Shown here: positions 1 to 8,036 of the stretch, piece by piece
Position numbering within the stretch: the first letter of the stretch is position 1
How the letters are laid out: every line of letters starts with the position of its first letter
Source of the DNA: Xanthomonas codiaei
GTDB lineage: Bacteria > Pseudomonadota > Gammaproteobacteria > Xanthomonadales > Xanthomonadaceae
Direction of reading: 5' to 3'
NCBI RefSeq assembly: GCF_002939785.1
Contig: NZ_MDEC01000002.1
Span: 124,001 to 188,000 of the forward strand
DNA length: 64,000 bases
Made by a program: the position numbers and the translations under genes
Notes under the pieces: model-generated
Seen by the model: only the letters and a program-made list of their open reading frames with translations
Databases searched by the model: none
What the model was told of the DNA's origin: nothing

Positions 1-365
1 CCGCTGGTGCCGCAGTCGACGAAGGCGATGCCGCTGGCCTGCAGCTGCGTGGCGCGGCGCTGCGAATCCTTGTAGTACGAGTTGCCGCCATCGATGACGA
101 TGTCGCCGGCCTGCAACAGCGGCAGCAACTGCGCCAGGGTGTCGTCGACGATCTTGCCGGCCGGCACCATCAGCCACACCACGCGCGGGCTCGGCAACGC
201 GGACACCAACGCGTCCAGCGCATCGGCCGTCACAATGCCCTTGGACTGCGCACCGCTGCGCGCGCTGGCGCCCGGATCGTAGCCATGCACGCGGTGCCCG
301 CCGTGCACCAGGCGCTCGGCCATGTTGGCGCCCATGCGGCCCAAACCCACCATACCCAGTTCCAT
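1..365 (-). CDS. gnd: 6-phosphogluconate dehydrogenase, decarboxylating (N-terminal part; runs off the window)
   Basis: Only the first 121 codons are in the window. The protein begins MELGMVGLGRMGANMAERL, the dinucleotide-binding motif (GxGxMG) of the 6-phosphogluconate dehydrogenase/3-hydroxyisobutyrate dehydrogenase superfamily. It continues with VPAGKIVDDTL, the IDGGNSYYKDS substrate-binding signature at about residues 91-101 and the start of FVDCGTSG. These are typical of 6-phosphogluconate dehydrogenase, which makes ribulose 5-phosphate and CO2 in the cytoplasm. The opening motif resembles the shorter (about 300 aa) Gnd-like enzymes of many proteobacteria, but the C-terminal half is missing, so length class and cofactor cannot be judged. 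The next upstream gene on this strand ends 20 bases before this start. Confidence 0.85.
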   Translation of the reverse strand, partial: MELGMVGLGRMGANMAERLVHGGHRVHGYDPGASARSGAQSKGIVTADALDALVSALPSPRVVWLMVPAGKIVDDTLAQLLPLLQAGDIVIDGGNSYYKDSQRRATQLQASGIAFVDCGTS

Positions 366-385
366 AACCACTCCTCATGCTCTGA

Positions 386-1786
386 TCAGTGCAGGGTGCC
401 ACGCCCGGCGTACGCCGGCGTGGCGGAATTCTCAATGGATCGTTCCGCGGCGGCGCTGGTGGCGCACTGTTGCAGCTGCCAGTCGATCCAGCGCCAGTAC
501 AAGGTGGTGTGCAGATTGTGCAGGGTCAGGTCGATGGCATAGGGCGTGCGCGGATTGCGGTCCAGCAAGCGCGCCACGTGATAGCCGATCGGCTTGATGC
601 CCTTGGGATGCACGTACACCAGAAAGCCCTGATAGAACGGATCGTCCAGCAGCGTCTGCAATGCCTGCAGCTGCGCCTGCTGCTGCGGCTCCAGGCTGGC
701 GCGCAGCGACGCATCGCGTTCGTAGAGCAGCCGTTCGAAGCGTCGCTTGCCCGGCCCGCGCAGTGGCTTGGACAGTTCCCAGATCCGCCGGTTGAGCGCG
801 TCGTAATGCGCAAAGCCGCCATGCCGGGCCAGCGCCTGCGCCGCCGCATCGCTGACATCCACCACCACGAAGTTTTCGGCCTGGTTATGGATATCGTCCA
901 GATAGGCCTTGTCGAAGACGTGCGCGATGAAACCCGGCGCACCGACGAAGGCCTGCCGTCCCAGTCGTGAGGTCTTGACCGCCTTGCCGTCGGCAAAGAA
1001 TTCACCAGCGTGCGCGCCGAGCAGAATGCTGTCGGTATCGTGCAGGGTCAGGAAGGTGCCGATCGACAGCTCGCCGGGCGTGAACATCTGGTCGAATCCG
1101 GCATCGCCATACAACTCGCGTTGGGTGGCGAGCTGGGCCACCTGCCGCCCCACTCCGCATTCGGCGCGCACATGCCCGCGGTAGAACGCATCCAGTGCCT
1201 GCGCATTGCCGGCACGCGGCCGATAGCCGCGGCCGAAGCTGCGAAATCCGCTCCAGCCCTGCGTGGCCGCACCGCGCCAACCGAAGCCGATCCAGCCCAG
1301 TTGCAGCGCCGAAAAACGGTAGTTCGGATTGTCCTGCAACTGGGTCACCGCACGGCGGGTTGCCGCCCCCACCTCGAACCCATAGGCGCAGTGCGTGGCC
1401 GGTTCATCCAGCAACGCCTTGAGTGCGGCGCTGCGTTGGGACGTGCTCCAGCTCGACGGCAAGGTCACCTGCAGATCGCCGGCCGCCTGCGCCTGCGCCC
1501 GCGAGGCGCGTGTGCACGGAGCGCCTCCGGCGATGACCGGCGCCTGGACCGCAGCCTCGCGAATGGTCCAACCCAGGCGTTGCAACAGCGCCTGCACGCA
1601 GTCGGCGCTGGCTGCGCCTGCTGCATCGCTGGGCGCAGCCGTCGCTGCCTGCAGCAGCTGCGCAGCGACCAGCACTGCGGCACAGCACAGCGCCGCCACA
1701 CGGGCACGCACGCCATGCCGCGTGGCCACGCAGCTGGAGGGCAATGCACGCTGAGAGCACGGCAGCTGAAGTTTGCTCATTCGCAT
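386..1786 (-). CDS. secreted protein of unknown function, possibly transglutaminase-like
   Basis: A 466-residue protein with an Ala/Leu-rich N-terminal signal sequence (about residues 25-50 of the MRMSKL form), so probably exported. The frame stays open upstream to 1840, but that ATG lies inside the terminator hairpin of the preceding gene, so MRMSKL (1786) or MSKL (1780) is more likely. I do not recognise a certain family. The central segment AECGVGRQVAQLATQRELYG, followed by GDAGFDQMF and later HAGEFF and AENFVVVD, resembles the Cys-containing region of bacterial protein-glutamine gamma-glutamyltransferases such as Bacillus Tgl. That link is a guess from pattern only. The C-terminus (HNLHTTLYWRWIDWQLQQC) is rich in aromatic residues. 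Confidence 0.6.
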   Translation of the reverse strand: MRMSKLQLPCSQRALPSSCVATRHGVRARVAALCCAAVLVAAQLLQAATAAPSDAAGAASADCVQALLQRLGWTIREAAVQAPVIAGGAPCTRASRAQAQAAGDLQVTLPSSWSTSQRSAALKALLDEPATHCAYGFEVGAATRRAVTQLQDNPNYRFSALQLGWIGFGWRGAATQGWSGFRSFGRGYRPRAGNAQALDAFYRGHVRAECGVGRQVAQLATQRELYGDAGFDQMFTPGELSIGTFLTLHDTDSILLGAHAGEFFADGKAVKTSRLGRQAFVGAPGFIAHVFDKAYLDDIHNQAENFVVVDVSDAAAQALARHGGFAHYDALNRRIWELSKPLRGPGKRRFERLLYERDASLRASLEPQQQAQLQALQTLLDDPFYQGFLVYVHPKGIKPIGYHVARLLDRNPRTPYAIDLTLHNLHTTLYWRWIDWQLQQCATSAAAERSIENSATPAYAGRGTLH

Positions 1787-1827
1787 GACGGCGGGGATGG
1801 ACGGCGTTGTTCTCTCGACCACAACAG

Positions 1828-1852
1828 AAAGCCCCGGCATGGCCGGGGCTTT
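1828..1852 (-). terminator. Rho-independent terminator
   Basis: GC-rich hairpin with arms AAGCCCCGGC and GCCGGGGCTT and a very short loop, about 20 bases past the stop of the glycine-zipper gene. On the minus strand it ends in a short T run. It separates that gene from the secreted-protein gene downstream. Confidence 0.7.
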
Positions 1853-1872
1853 GCGGATTCACTGCATCAGGT

Positions 1873-2253
1873 TCAGCGGCGTTCGCAGACGCGCTCGACG
1901 CGGCGGTTGCCGTTGGCCTGCTGGCGGTTGCCCTGGATGGTGCGGCCTGCCGCGCCGCCTGCCACTGCACCGGCGACCGTTGCCAGCTTCCTGCCGTTGC
2001 CGCCACCCACCTGGTTGCCCAGCAGGCCACCAATGGCCGCACCGGCCACGGTGCCGCCGATACGATTGGGGTCGGTCGAATTCTTCTGCACTTCCACGTT
2101 GCGGCAGCGCACGCGCGTGCCGTCGGAAAACTTGCGGCCCTCGTCGGCTTCCGTATACGACCCCTGATTCGAGTAGCGCTGTGCCTGCGCAAAAGGACTG
2201 GTCGCCATCAGGCCGATCATGGTCAGGCCCAGCAGGGATGTCTGGATTTTCAT
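1873..2253 (-). CDS. glycine-zipper 2TM envelope protein
   Basis: A 126-residue protein with a Sec signal peptide (MKIQTSLLGLTMIGLMATSP, cleavage near AQAQ) and no lipobox Cys. Residues about 67-105 (GGTVAGAAIGGLLGNQVGGG and AGAVAGGAAGR) form the small-residue repeat of the glycine zipper 2TM family, known from 17-kDa surface antigen and SlyB-like outer-membrane proteins. The region before it (DGTRVRCRNVEVQ) and the basic C-terminus (RVERVCERR) carry one Cys each, possibly forming a disulfide. It probably sits in or against the outer membrane with a structural role; no specific function can be assigned. It is followed by its own terminator, so it is probably monocistronic. Confidence 0.8.
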   Translation of the reverse strand: MKIQTSLLGLTMIGLMATSPFAQAQRYSNQGSYTEADEGRKFSDGTRVRCRNVEVQKNSTDPNRIGGTVAGAAIGGLLGNQVGGGNGRKLATVAGAVAGGAAGRTIQGNRQQANGNRRVERVCERR

Positions 2254-2378
2254 CGTCGCTCTCCATCGTTCTCGCCCGCTCGGGCAGTCATGGCCCGCAC
2301 TCTGTTCGCCTGGTCGAGAACATCACGTGAAGCGCGCTTGCGGCTATTCAGGCACTGGCGCGGAGCATGAACCGATCG

Positions 2379-3170
2379 TCACGGCTGCGTGGACGGTTCG
2401 TATTGCGGCTCCTTTGCCGGCGCCGGCGGCGGGTCCTGCGCCTCCACCGGCAACGGCGCCACCGGGGGCTGCGCCACCGCCGCTGGGGCCGCGGTGGCCG
2501 GGGCAGCCGACCCCACCGGTGCATTGGCAGCCGATGCCTGCGCAGGTGGTGCTGCAGGCGCCGTTGGTGCGACCGGTGCTGCCGGCGGATGTGTCGGCAT
2601 CGGTGCGGGCGCGGGCGCCGCTGCGGCGGGTACCGCTTCGGTCACCTTGGGCAGATACGAGGTCAGGCGCTCGAAAAAGCGCTTGTAGAAGGCCGCGTCC
2701 TGCACGGTGGTACTGGACACGCGCACCAGCGAATCGCCGCTGCTGCCTACCGGCAGCGACACCGATCCCAACACGCCCACCCCCACGCTGGCGGAGGTCG
2801 TACTCTTCTTCAAGGCATAGCGGTCCTGCAGCGCGCTGACGAACACCTGCGCCTTGCCGTCATCTTGCGTGGCGCAGGAGATGCGCAAGTTGAGTTGCTC
2901 GCTCTGCTCGGCGTCCTTCAACTGGAAGTTCTTGCTTCCTTCCACCGCCGCCGCATCGGCACGGGTGACGGCGTAGCCCTGGCTCAACAACACGCGCCGA
3001 GCCGCTTCGCAGGCCTGTGGCGAGCTGGCCGCCACACTGCGCGAGTAGGTGTCGTCGGAATCGAACGACTCACGCATCAGCATCGTGTCGCCCTTGCTGC
3101 CACCGCAGCCGGCCAGGGTTGCCAGCGCGCCGAGCAGTACGCCATGCGCGATCAGGGAAGTACGAGACAT
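2379..3170 (-). CDS. DUF2242-type lipoprotein
   Basis: A 263-residue predicted lipoprotein: lipobox LATLAGC with Cys at about residue 22. Residues about 30-170 look like the DUF2242 family (RESFDSDDTYSR, ACEAARRVLLSQGYAV, SKNFQLKD, NLRISCATQDDGKAQVFVSA), whose role is unknown. After about residue 185 the chain becomes an 80-residue Pro/Ala-rich tail, likely an unstructured linker that could span or touch the cell wall. The gene is alone, with 73 bases to the neighbour downstream of its start and no obvious partner. Lipoprotein call firm; family call moderately sure. Confidence 0.75.
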   Translation of the reverse strand: MSRTSLIAHGVLLGALATLAGCGGSKGDTMLMRESFDSDDTYSRSVAASSPQACEAARRVLLSQGYAVTRADAAAVEGSKNFQLKDAEQSEQLNLRISCATQDDGKAQVFVSALQDRYALKKSTTSASVGVGVLGSVSLPVGSSGDSLVRVSSTTVQDAAFYKRFFERLTSYLPKVTEAVPAAAAPAPAPMPTHPPAAPVAPTAPAAPPAQASAANAPVGSAAPATAAPAAVAQPPVAPLPVEAQDPPPAPAKEPQYEPSTQP

Positions 3171-3243
3171 GGGAAGATTCCATCATCCAAAACCGGCCAA
3201 AGCATAGCCGCAACCCATGTGCGCGCGGTGTCGCCTCGCCTGC

Positions 3244-4308
3244 TCAGGGCATCGGCGGTTCATCCGCTGGCAGTTGCAGGTCCACCTGCAGGCGGCTGCC
3301 ATCGGCACCGATGCGTTCGGCGCGCAGGTAGTGATGCGTGCTGACCGCCGCCAACGGCACCGGTGCCCGGCACGGCTCGCCCCACAGGCTCAAACTGAAG
3401 CCCTGCGCCTGCAGCCAGGCGGTCAGCCGGTCCCATAACGGCTGCTCGGCGCGCAGCATCAGGTCCAGGTCGGCCGGCCCGTCAGGCACCAGGGTGGGTG
3501 ACTGCAGCCAGCGTGCGTAGCTGCCATGCACCCGCACCGGCACTCCCAGCGCCTGCACGGCCTGCAGCAACTGCGCGGCCTGCGCCAGGTCCAGCTGTGC
3601 CCGGCAGTGCTGGAAGATCAGCGCGTATTCGTGGCTGCGGTTGCTATTGGTGCGTGCATGGGCGATAGCACCGGCTGCGCGCTGGTAGCACAGCACCCGC
3701 TCTTCGTGCAGCGTAAACAGGCTGCCCAGGATCCGGCCAAGGTCCCAGGCCTGCGGAATCAGTCGCCCGCCAAGACAGATGTTTTCCACCATCACCACGC
3801 CGAATGCGTCTGGGCGCAGCCGCCGTCGCAGCGCATGGAACACCGCGCGCATGCCGGCAAGATAGCCGGCGTAATCGGCACTGGCATACAGCTGGCCTGG
3901 CTGCGCTTCACCCTGCCACTGGCAGCCGAAATACGGCACGTTGGTCAGGCACAGATCAATCGCCGCTGCGGGTGCCGTCTGCACCAGGCTGCCGAGCACG
4001 ACCGGCGCATCCACCCCATGCCGCTGCAGCCGTGTGCGCGCCAGCTGCGCCCGCGCGGCATCGATTTCCATGCCGTGCGCACTGCGGCCTTCGAGCGCCG
4101 CGGCGAGCAAGGTGGTGCCGAATCCGCAGAACGGGTCGAACACCTGCTCGCCCGGCAGGCTGAAGTGGCGCACGAACGGGCGCATCTGGTTGACCCAGCC
4201 GCAGTCGCGGCCGTGCAGCGGATCGCTGGCACGCAAATTCTCCGGTAACGCCCAGACGGCATCGTCGGCGCTCGGTGTCCACCAGCTACGCTGATCGAAC
4301 TCATCCAT
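3244..4308 (-). CDS. SAM-dependent methyltransferase fused to a nucleotidyltransferase-like domain
   Basis: A 354-residue protein. Residues about 50-230 form a methyltransferase resembling the DNA N4/N6 class: motif I FDPFCGFGTTLLAA (57-70), an acidic ribose-binding position (MEID, 80-83) and a motif IV-like TNVPYFG (122-128), where the usual first Pro of NPPY is Val. Residues about 255-354 look like a minimal nucleotidyltransferase fold: HGS (261-263), then DLD at 280-282 and a later Asp at 343 (LQVDLQL), matching the GS..DxD..D metal-binding pattern. The ATG overlaps the stop of the radical SAM gene (ATGGATGA), so the two are translationally coupled. It is last in the nadM-nadV operon. The substrate is unknown and could be DNA, RNA or a small nucleotide. 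Confidence 0.8.
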   Translation of the reverse strand: MDEFDQRSWWTPSADDAVWALPENLRASDPLHGRDCGWVNQMRPFVRHFSLPGEQVFDPFCGFGTTLLAAALEGRSAHGMEIDAARAQLARTRLQRHGVDAPVVLGSLVQTAPAAAIDLCLTNVPYFGCQWQGEAQPGQLYASADYAGYLAGMRAVFHALRRRLRPDAFGVVMVENICLGGRLIPQAWDLGRILGSLFTLHEERVLCYQRAAGAIAHARTNSNRSHEYALIFQHCRAQLDLAQAAQLLQAVQALGVPVRVHGSYARWLQSPTLVPDGPADLDLMLRAEQPLWDRLTAWLQAQGFSLSLWGEPCRAPVPLAAVSTHHYLRAERIGADGSRLQVDLQLPADEPPMP

Positions 4309-5407
4309 CGGCCGGCTCCCACAGCACGTCGGCGTCGGGGTTCCAGCCGGCGCACAGGCGGCCATTGGCGAAAAACACCAGCTTGTAGATATCGCCGGTG
4401 GCATGGCGCGCATGCATGGCCGCGTAATCGGCACTTTCGAAGACCACCTGCAGGCCGTCGTCGCCACGCAGGCGCACATTCCAGAAGTAATACCCTTCGG
4501 TCATGCCGTCGAGCTGCCACTGCGCCCACCATGGCTGCTGCATGCAATCGGCCAGCAATGGCTCCACGCCGATGCGCTGCTGTTCGATATAGCGCCAGGT
4601 GCCGTTGCTGCGATATGCCTCGTCCAGCCGCGACAACTCGCGGAAGATGACCTGGCTGGCGCCGCAGCGGCGTGCCCACGCGATGTAGTGCGCCACGTCT
4701 TCGGCACAGCAGATGCCATCGCGTTGCACGATGCAGACCAGCCGTACCGGCAGGCGTTCGGCAATGCTGCGCGCGGTGCGCATGAAGGTGGACGCATCGG
4801 CGATGGGCTCGCCCGCCCGAAACCGCATGATGGCATCGTTGCGCGCCTGCAACGGATGGTGGCGCGACAGCTCGATCCACGACAAGCCGAATTGGCTCAG
4901 TGCATCCAGCAGGCGCTCGCCTTGCGCACGCGCCAGGCCCGCCCCGTTGCTGTAGAGCACGCGCTGCTCGACCTGCGGGCCATCCGGTGTCTGCGACAAG
5001 GTCTGCAGCAGGGTCTGCAGCCAGTGTGCGTCGTCGGTCATCTCCAGACCCGACAACGAATACGACAACGGCACTGTGTGCAGCACCTGCAAGGCGGCAC
5101 GCAGCTGATCGAAATACGCTGGACCCGGCCGCAGCATCGACGCCGTCAGGCCACCGCCGTGCTGGCGCAGGTTTTCCGAACAGAACCCGCAGCGTGCCGA
5201 GCAGGGGCGCACTGACGCATACGGGGTGAAGGTGACCGGCAACGCCATCCGATAGCGGCGTTCGCCGATACGCAAGCGATGCCAGCGGTTGCCCTCGTCC
5301 TGCAGCGGCACACGCCGCTGCAGGCTGGGTACTGCCGCGCGCAGCTGCGTCAACAGCGGCGAGACGGGCGACAGCGGTGCGTCGTCGATGGAAGCGGGCA
5401 TGGCCAT
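4301..5407 (-). CDS. radical SAM protein of unknown function
   Basis: A 368-residue protein with the radical SAM cluster motif CSARCGFC (Cys 69, 73, 76 of the form starting MAMPASIDD). This motif binds a [4Fe-4S] cluster that cleaves S-adenosylmethionine. The rest fits a TIM-barrel core (SLSGLEMTDD, VLYSNGAGL, WIELSRHHP, VRLVCIVQRDGI). There is no second clear Cys cluster, although CC in GICCAED and a few single Cys occur. It starts 16 bases after the nadV stop and overlaps the methyltransferase gene by 8 bases, so it belongs to the NAD-salvage operon. The substrate cannot be read from sequence; context suggests a nucleotide, nucleoside or nucleic acid. ATGs at 5452 and 5401 are alternative starts. 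Confidence 0.8.
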   Translation of the reverse strand: MAMPASIDDAPLSPVSPLLTQLRAAVPSLQRRVPLQDEGNRWHRLRIGERRYRMALPVTFTPYASVRPCSARCGFCSENLRQHGGGLTASMLRPGPAYFDQLRAALQVLHTVPLSYSLSGLEMTDDAHWLQTLLQTLSQTPDGPQVEQRVLYSNGAGLARAQGERLLDALSQFGLSWIELSRHHPLQARNDAIMRFRAGEPIADASTFMRTARSIAERLPVRLVCIVQRDGICCAEDVAHYIAWARRCGASQVIFRELSRLDEAYRSNGTWRYIEQQRIGVEPLLADCMQQPWWAQWQLDGMTEGYYFWNVRLRGDDGLQVVFESADYAAMHARHATGDIYKLVFFANGRLCAGWNPDADVLWEPADG

Positions 5408-5423
5408 GCCTGCGTGCGGCCGG

Positions 5424-6827
5424 TCAGCGACGCGCCGCGTCGGCGCGCGCACGCACCTGCTCCAGCGTCCACTCCTGCTGCATCGCCCCGTTTTCCCACA
5501 CCGTCACCAGCGCATCTTCGCTGTCGGCGCTGGCGGTCGCTTCGTCGAGCAATGCACTGCGGTAACTACCATCACGACGGTCGCGCAGCAGGGTCAGCCG
5601 ACCGCGCTTGCTCTGCTTGCCCTGGTCGGTGATCGGATCCTTGTAGACATGGATCCACTGCCCGTCCACACGCACCGCCGAGCACTTGAGTGCGAACTTC
5701 TGGGTATCGCGGTCCACCTTCTGCAGCAACGCACCGCCCATGCCGAAGGCGACGTTGTCGGCGGCATAACCGGCTGCGGTGATCCGCTCGAGAATCGCGC
5801 GCAGCGACTGCGGGTTGATGCCATCGCCCTGGATCACGCGCACGTGGTCGAGCACCTTGTAGCCCTTGCCGTTGACCTGATGGCCGAAGGCTTCGTCCAG
5901 CAGCAGCAGGCATTGTTCGACCACGTCCACCGGGTCGCCGGAATCGGGGCGGATCACCACTGTCGCGCCAGAGGCGACGATCTCCTCGCGCAAGGTGGTG
6001 CCCCAATGCTCGGCAATGGCGCGGTAGATGTCGTAGCTGTCCGAGACCACCGCCACGATGGAACCAGGCCGTGCGAATTGGGTGAGCATGTTGCGATACG
6101 CATCCACCTCGCGCTCGCGGCCCCAGCTGGTGATGGTGCTGTGCTCGGCGGCGGGAATCGAAAAGCCCGCCACCGGCGTGTGGTAGTGCGCGCGTGCCAG
6201 CAGCAACGCCGACAAGGTATCGGTGCCGAGAAAGTTCACCAGATGCGCGGCGCCACCAAGCGCAGCCGAACCCAGGCTGGATACGCCGCGCGCGCCGAAG
6301 TCATGCAGCTTGAACGGCAACTGCCCTTCCGGATCGTCGCTGGTGCGCTCCAGGTAATCGCGCACGATCTGCTTCACCTGCCAGCTCACCGTGGCCACCG
6401 TCACCGGATACCACACGCGCAGCAACAGGGTTTCCAGATACGACGGCACCCAGAACGCCTTGGCGTCGGTGGACTCGATCGTCATCAGCACGTTGTGCGT
6501 GGGCACTACCGTGCCTTCGGGCACCGCACGGATGCGGATCGGCAATTGGCCACCAAGACGGTCGACGATATCGCGCCAGCCGGCCTCGTTGAACGGCTCG
6601 CCATGCGCGGCCAGCAAGGCCTTCGCATCGTCGATATCGGCGTGCGTGACCGGCCGGCTGATGGCTTCTTTCAGAATCGACTGCAGGCCGAAGAACACGG
6701 TCTGGTCATACACGCCGCCGCGCGATTCGACATAGAAGAACGAGGCATCGGTACCGGGCGGATACTGCAGCCAGTGGCTGGCCTTGTAGCTATCGGTATT
6801 GAGCAGCAGGTTATCGAGGTAATGCAT
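5424..6827 (-). CDS. nadV: nicotinamide phosphoribosyltransferase (NAMPT/NadV)
   Basis: A 467-residue protein, the normal length for the family. It starts MHYLDNLLLNTDSYKASHW, the characteristic NAMPT opening. It has FGARGVSSLGSAALGGAAH in the barrel core, PAAEHSTI with the catalytic-type His, and VVIRPDSGDPVDVV, the phosphoribosyl-binding segment. It converts nicotinamide plus PRPP to NMN in the cytoplasm. Start 6827 is chosen because AGGAG lies 8 bases upstream and homology begins there. The preceding gene encodes the next enzyme (NMN adenylyltransferase), so nicotinamide can be turned into NAD in two steps. A hairpin with loop ACAGA lies 27 bases before the start codon, matching one before nadM. 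Confidence 0.95.
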   Translation of the reverse strand: MHYLDNLLLNTDSYKASHWLQYPPGTDASFFYVESRGGVYDQTVFFGLQSILKEAISRPVTHADIDDAKALLAAHGEPFNEAGWRDIVDRLGGQLPIRIRAVPEGTVVPTHNVLMTIESTDAKAFWVPSYLETLLLRVWYPVTVATVSWQVKQIVRDYLERTSDDPEGQLPFKLHDFGARGVSSLGSAALGGAAHLVNFLGTDTLSALLLARAHYHTPVAGFSIPAAEHSTITSWGREREVDAYRNMLTQFARPGSIVAVVSDSYDIYRAIAEHWGTTLREEIVASGATVVIRPDSGDPVDVVEQCLLLLDEAFGHQVNGKGYKVLDHVRVIQGDGINPQSLRAILERITAAGYAADNVAFGMGGALLQKVDRDTQKFALKCSAVRVDGQWIHVYKDPITDQGKQSKRGRLTLLRDRRDGSYRSALLDEATASADSEDALVTVWENGAMQQEWTLEQVRARADAARR

Positions 6828-6854
6828 GACGGAAGCTCCTTCGCGTCGGGAAAA

Positions 6855-6873
6855 CCGGCGGTCTGTCCGCCGG
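6855..6873 (-). promoter_or_regulatory. 5' hairpin (loop ACAGA) upstream of nadV
   Basis: In mRNA sense: CCGGCGG, ACAGA, CCGCCGG, a perfect 7-bp stem with a 5-base loop, 27 bases before the nadV ATG and just ahead of its Shine-Dalgarno. The element before nadM has the same core (GCGG ACAGA CCGC), the same loop and almost the same distance to the start codon. It may be an RNA element or a protein operator; the identical asymmetric loop mildly favours RNA. Confidence 0.55.
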
Positions 6874-6955
6874 CGGGAGGCTGTGCTGCAAGCAAAAACA
6901 CACGGTATGCGGACAACACCGATCGGTGCCGGCACGCAGGCGCATGCGGCTGCCT

Positions 6956-8011
6956 TCAACCACGGCCCAGGAAGAATTCAAGGATATGCAGGTGGTCTTC
7001 GTACAGACGCGGGCCCATCGCCATGACTTCGGCGATCGGAATCCAGCGCGCCTTGTCGGCATCGTCGCCACCGCGCACGACAGGCAGCTCGCCGGCCGGA
7101 AATTCGAAGTGGAAGGCATGGGTGATGGTGCGCCCGCGCAGGCTGCGGTCGGGATGGTCGAACACCTGGCGGGCACGCAACGAGCCCTTGAGCACCGGCA
7201 CCGGCAGCTTGAGCCGGGTCTCTTCGCGCAGCTCGCGCAGGCAGCTTTCCAGCAGCCCCTCGTCCTGTGCAACGAAGCCGCCCGGCAACGCCCACAGGCC
7301 CTTGCCCGGCTCGGCACGACGGCGCACCAGCAACACGTGGCCCGAGTGCACCACCACCGCATCGGTGGTCACGAAGGTGGGCGCATACGGCGCATCCTTC
7401 CAGGCAGCGCGGTAGTGCTCGATGAAACGGTATTCGGCCACCAGTTGCGCATAGCTGGGCGAATTGCGCCGGAACGCTTCAAGCATGTCGTAGACCGGCG
7501 CCGGCACATTGCCGCGCAGCATCAACAGCCCGCCATGGAAACCGATGTCGCCAGCCTCGAACAGATAGCGGCGCAATTCGGTGGCCGACAACGTGGCGGT
7601 GTGCTGCACATCTTCCAGCGGCCACTGCGGAAACTCACGCAGGTAATAACTGCTGGCATCCTTGTCCATGCCGATCAGGCCAACCAGCGCATCCGGCGCG
7701 CCGCCATCGGCCTGTACTGCTTCGGCAATCTGGCGTTGCACGTCGGCAATCCACAGGCTTTCGTTATAGAGATGATCGCGCAGTGGGCGCAGGATCAGTC
7801 GCGCGTTCTCGCCCGGCAACGCGGACTCGATCATCACCGCGCGTTCTGCGACGGTCCAGGGATTGCGAATGGTGCGTGGCGTGTCGGCCGAGCCGATCAA
7901 CACAATGAGCTTGCTTGCCTTGCCCAGCGCATGGCGGGCGACGGCGGCATGGCCGTTATGAAAGGGCTCGAAACGCCCGATAAACACGAGATAATCGTAC
8001 TGCGATGCCAT
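6956..8011 (-). CDS. nadM: bifunctional NMN adenylyltransferase / Nudix hydrolase (NadM-Nudix)
   Basis: A 351-residue two-domain protein. The N-terminal half is a nucleotidyltransferase-fold NMN adenylyltransferase: GRFEPFHNGH at 12-21 holds the HxGH motif, with SATELRRYL in the later SSTxxR-like position. The C-terminal half (from about residue 205) is a Nudix domain with box GGFVAQDEGLLESCLRELRE followed by ET. Enzymes of this build (for example cyanobacterial Slr0787) make NAD from NMN and hydrolyse ADP-ribose, linking NAD synthesis to clean-up of its breakdown product. It heads the operon nadM-nadV-radical SAM-methyltransferase; 128 bases separate it from nadV. A sigma-70-like promoter and a 5' hairpin lie upstream. 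Confidence 0.95.
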   Translation of the reverse strand: MASQYDYLVFIGRFEPFHNGHAAVARHALGKASKLIVLIGSADTPRTIRNPWTVAERAVMIESALPGENARLILRPLRDHLYNESLWIADVQRQIAEAVQADGGAPDALVGLIGMDKDASSYYLREFPQWPLEDVQHTATLSATELRRYLFEAGDIGFHGGLLMLRGNVPAPVYDMLEAFRRNSPSYAQLVAEYRFIEHYRAAWKDAPYAPTFVTTDAVVVHSGHVLLVRRRAEPGKGLWALPGGFVAQDEGLLESCLRELREETRLKLPVPVLKGSLRARQVFDHPDRSLRGRTITHAFHFEFPAGELPVVRGGDDADKARWIPIAEVMAMGPRLYEDHLHILEFFLGRG

Positions 8012-8036
8012 GAGAATCCCTCACGGTTGGTGGGTA

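Noticed and set aside
3244-4308. The methyltransferase as part of a restriction-modification system
   Set aside because: No endonuclease or specificity-subunit gene is adjacent, and the catalytic motif is atypical (NVPY).
5289-7415. A long plus-strand open frame opposite nadV and the radical SAM gene
   Set aside because: nadV and the radical SAM gene on the other strand carry full catalytic motifs; the plus-strand translation has none.
3244-8011. The nadM-nadV-radical SAM-methyltransferase block as a prophage remnant
   Set aside because: NadV and NadM do occur in phages, but there are no phage structural, integrase or lysis genes nearby, and base composition looks like the neighbours.
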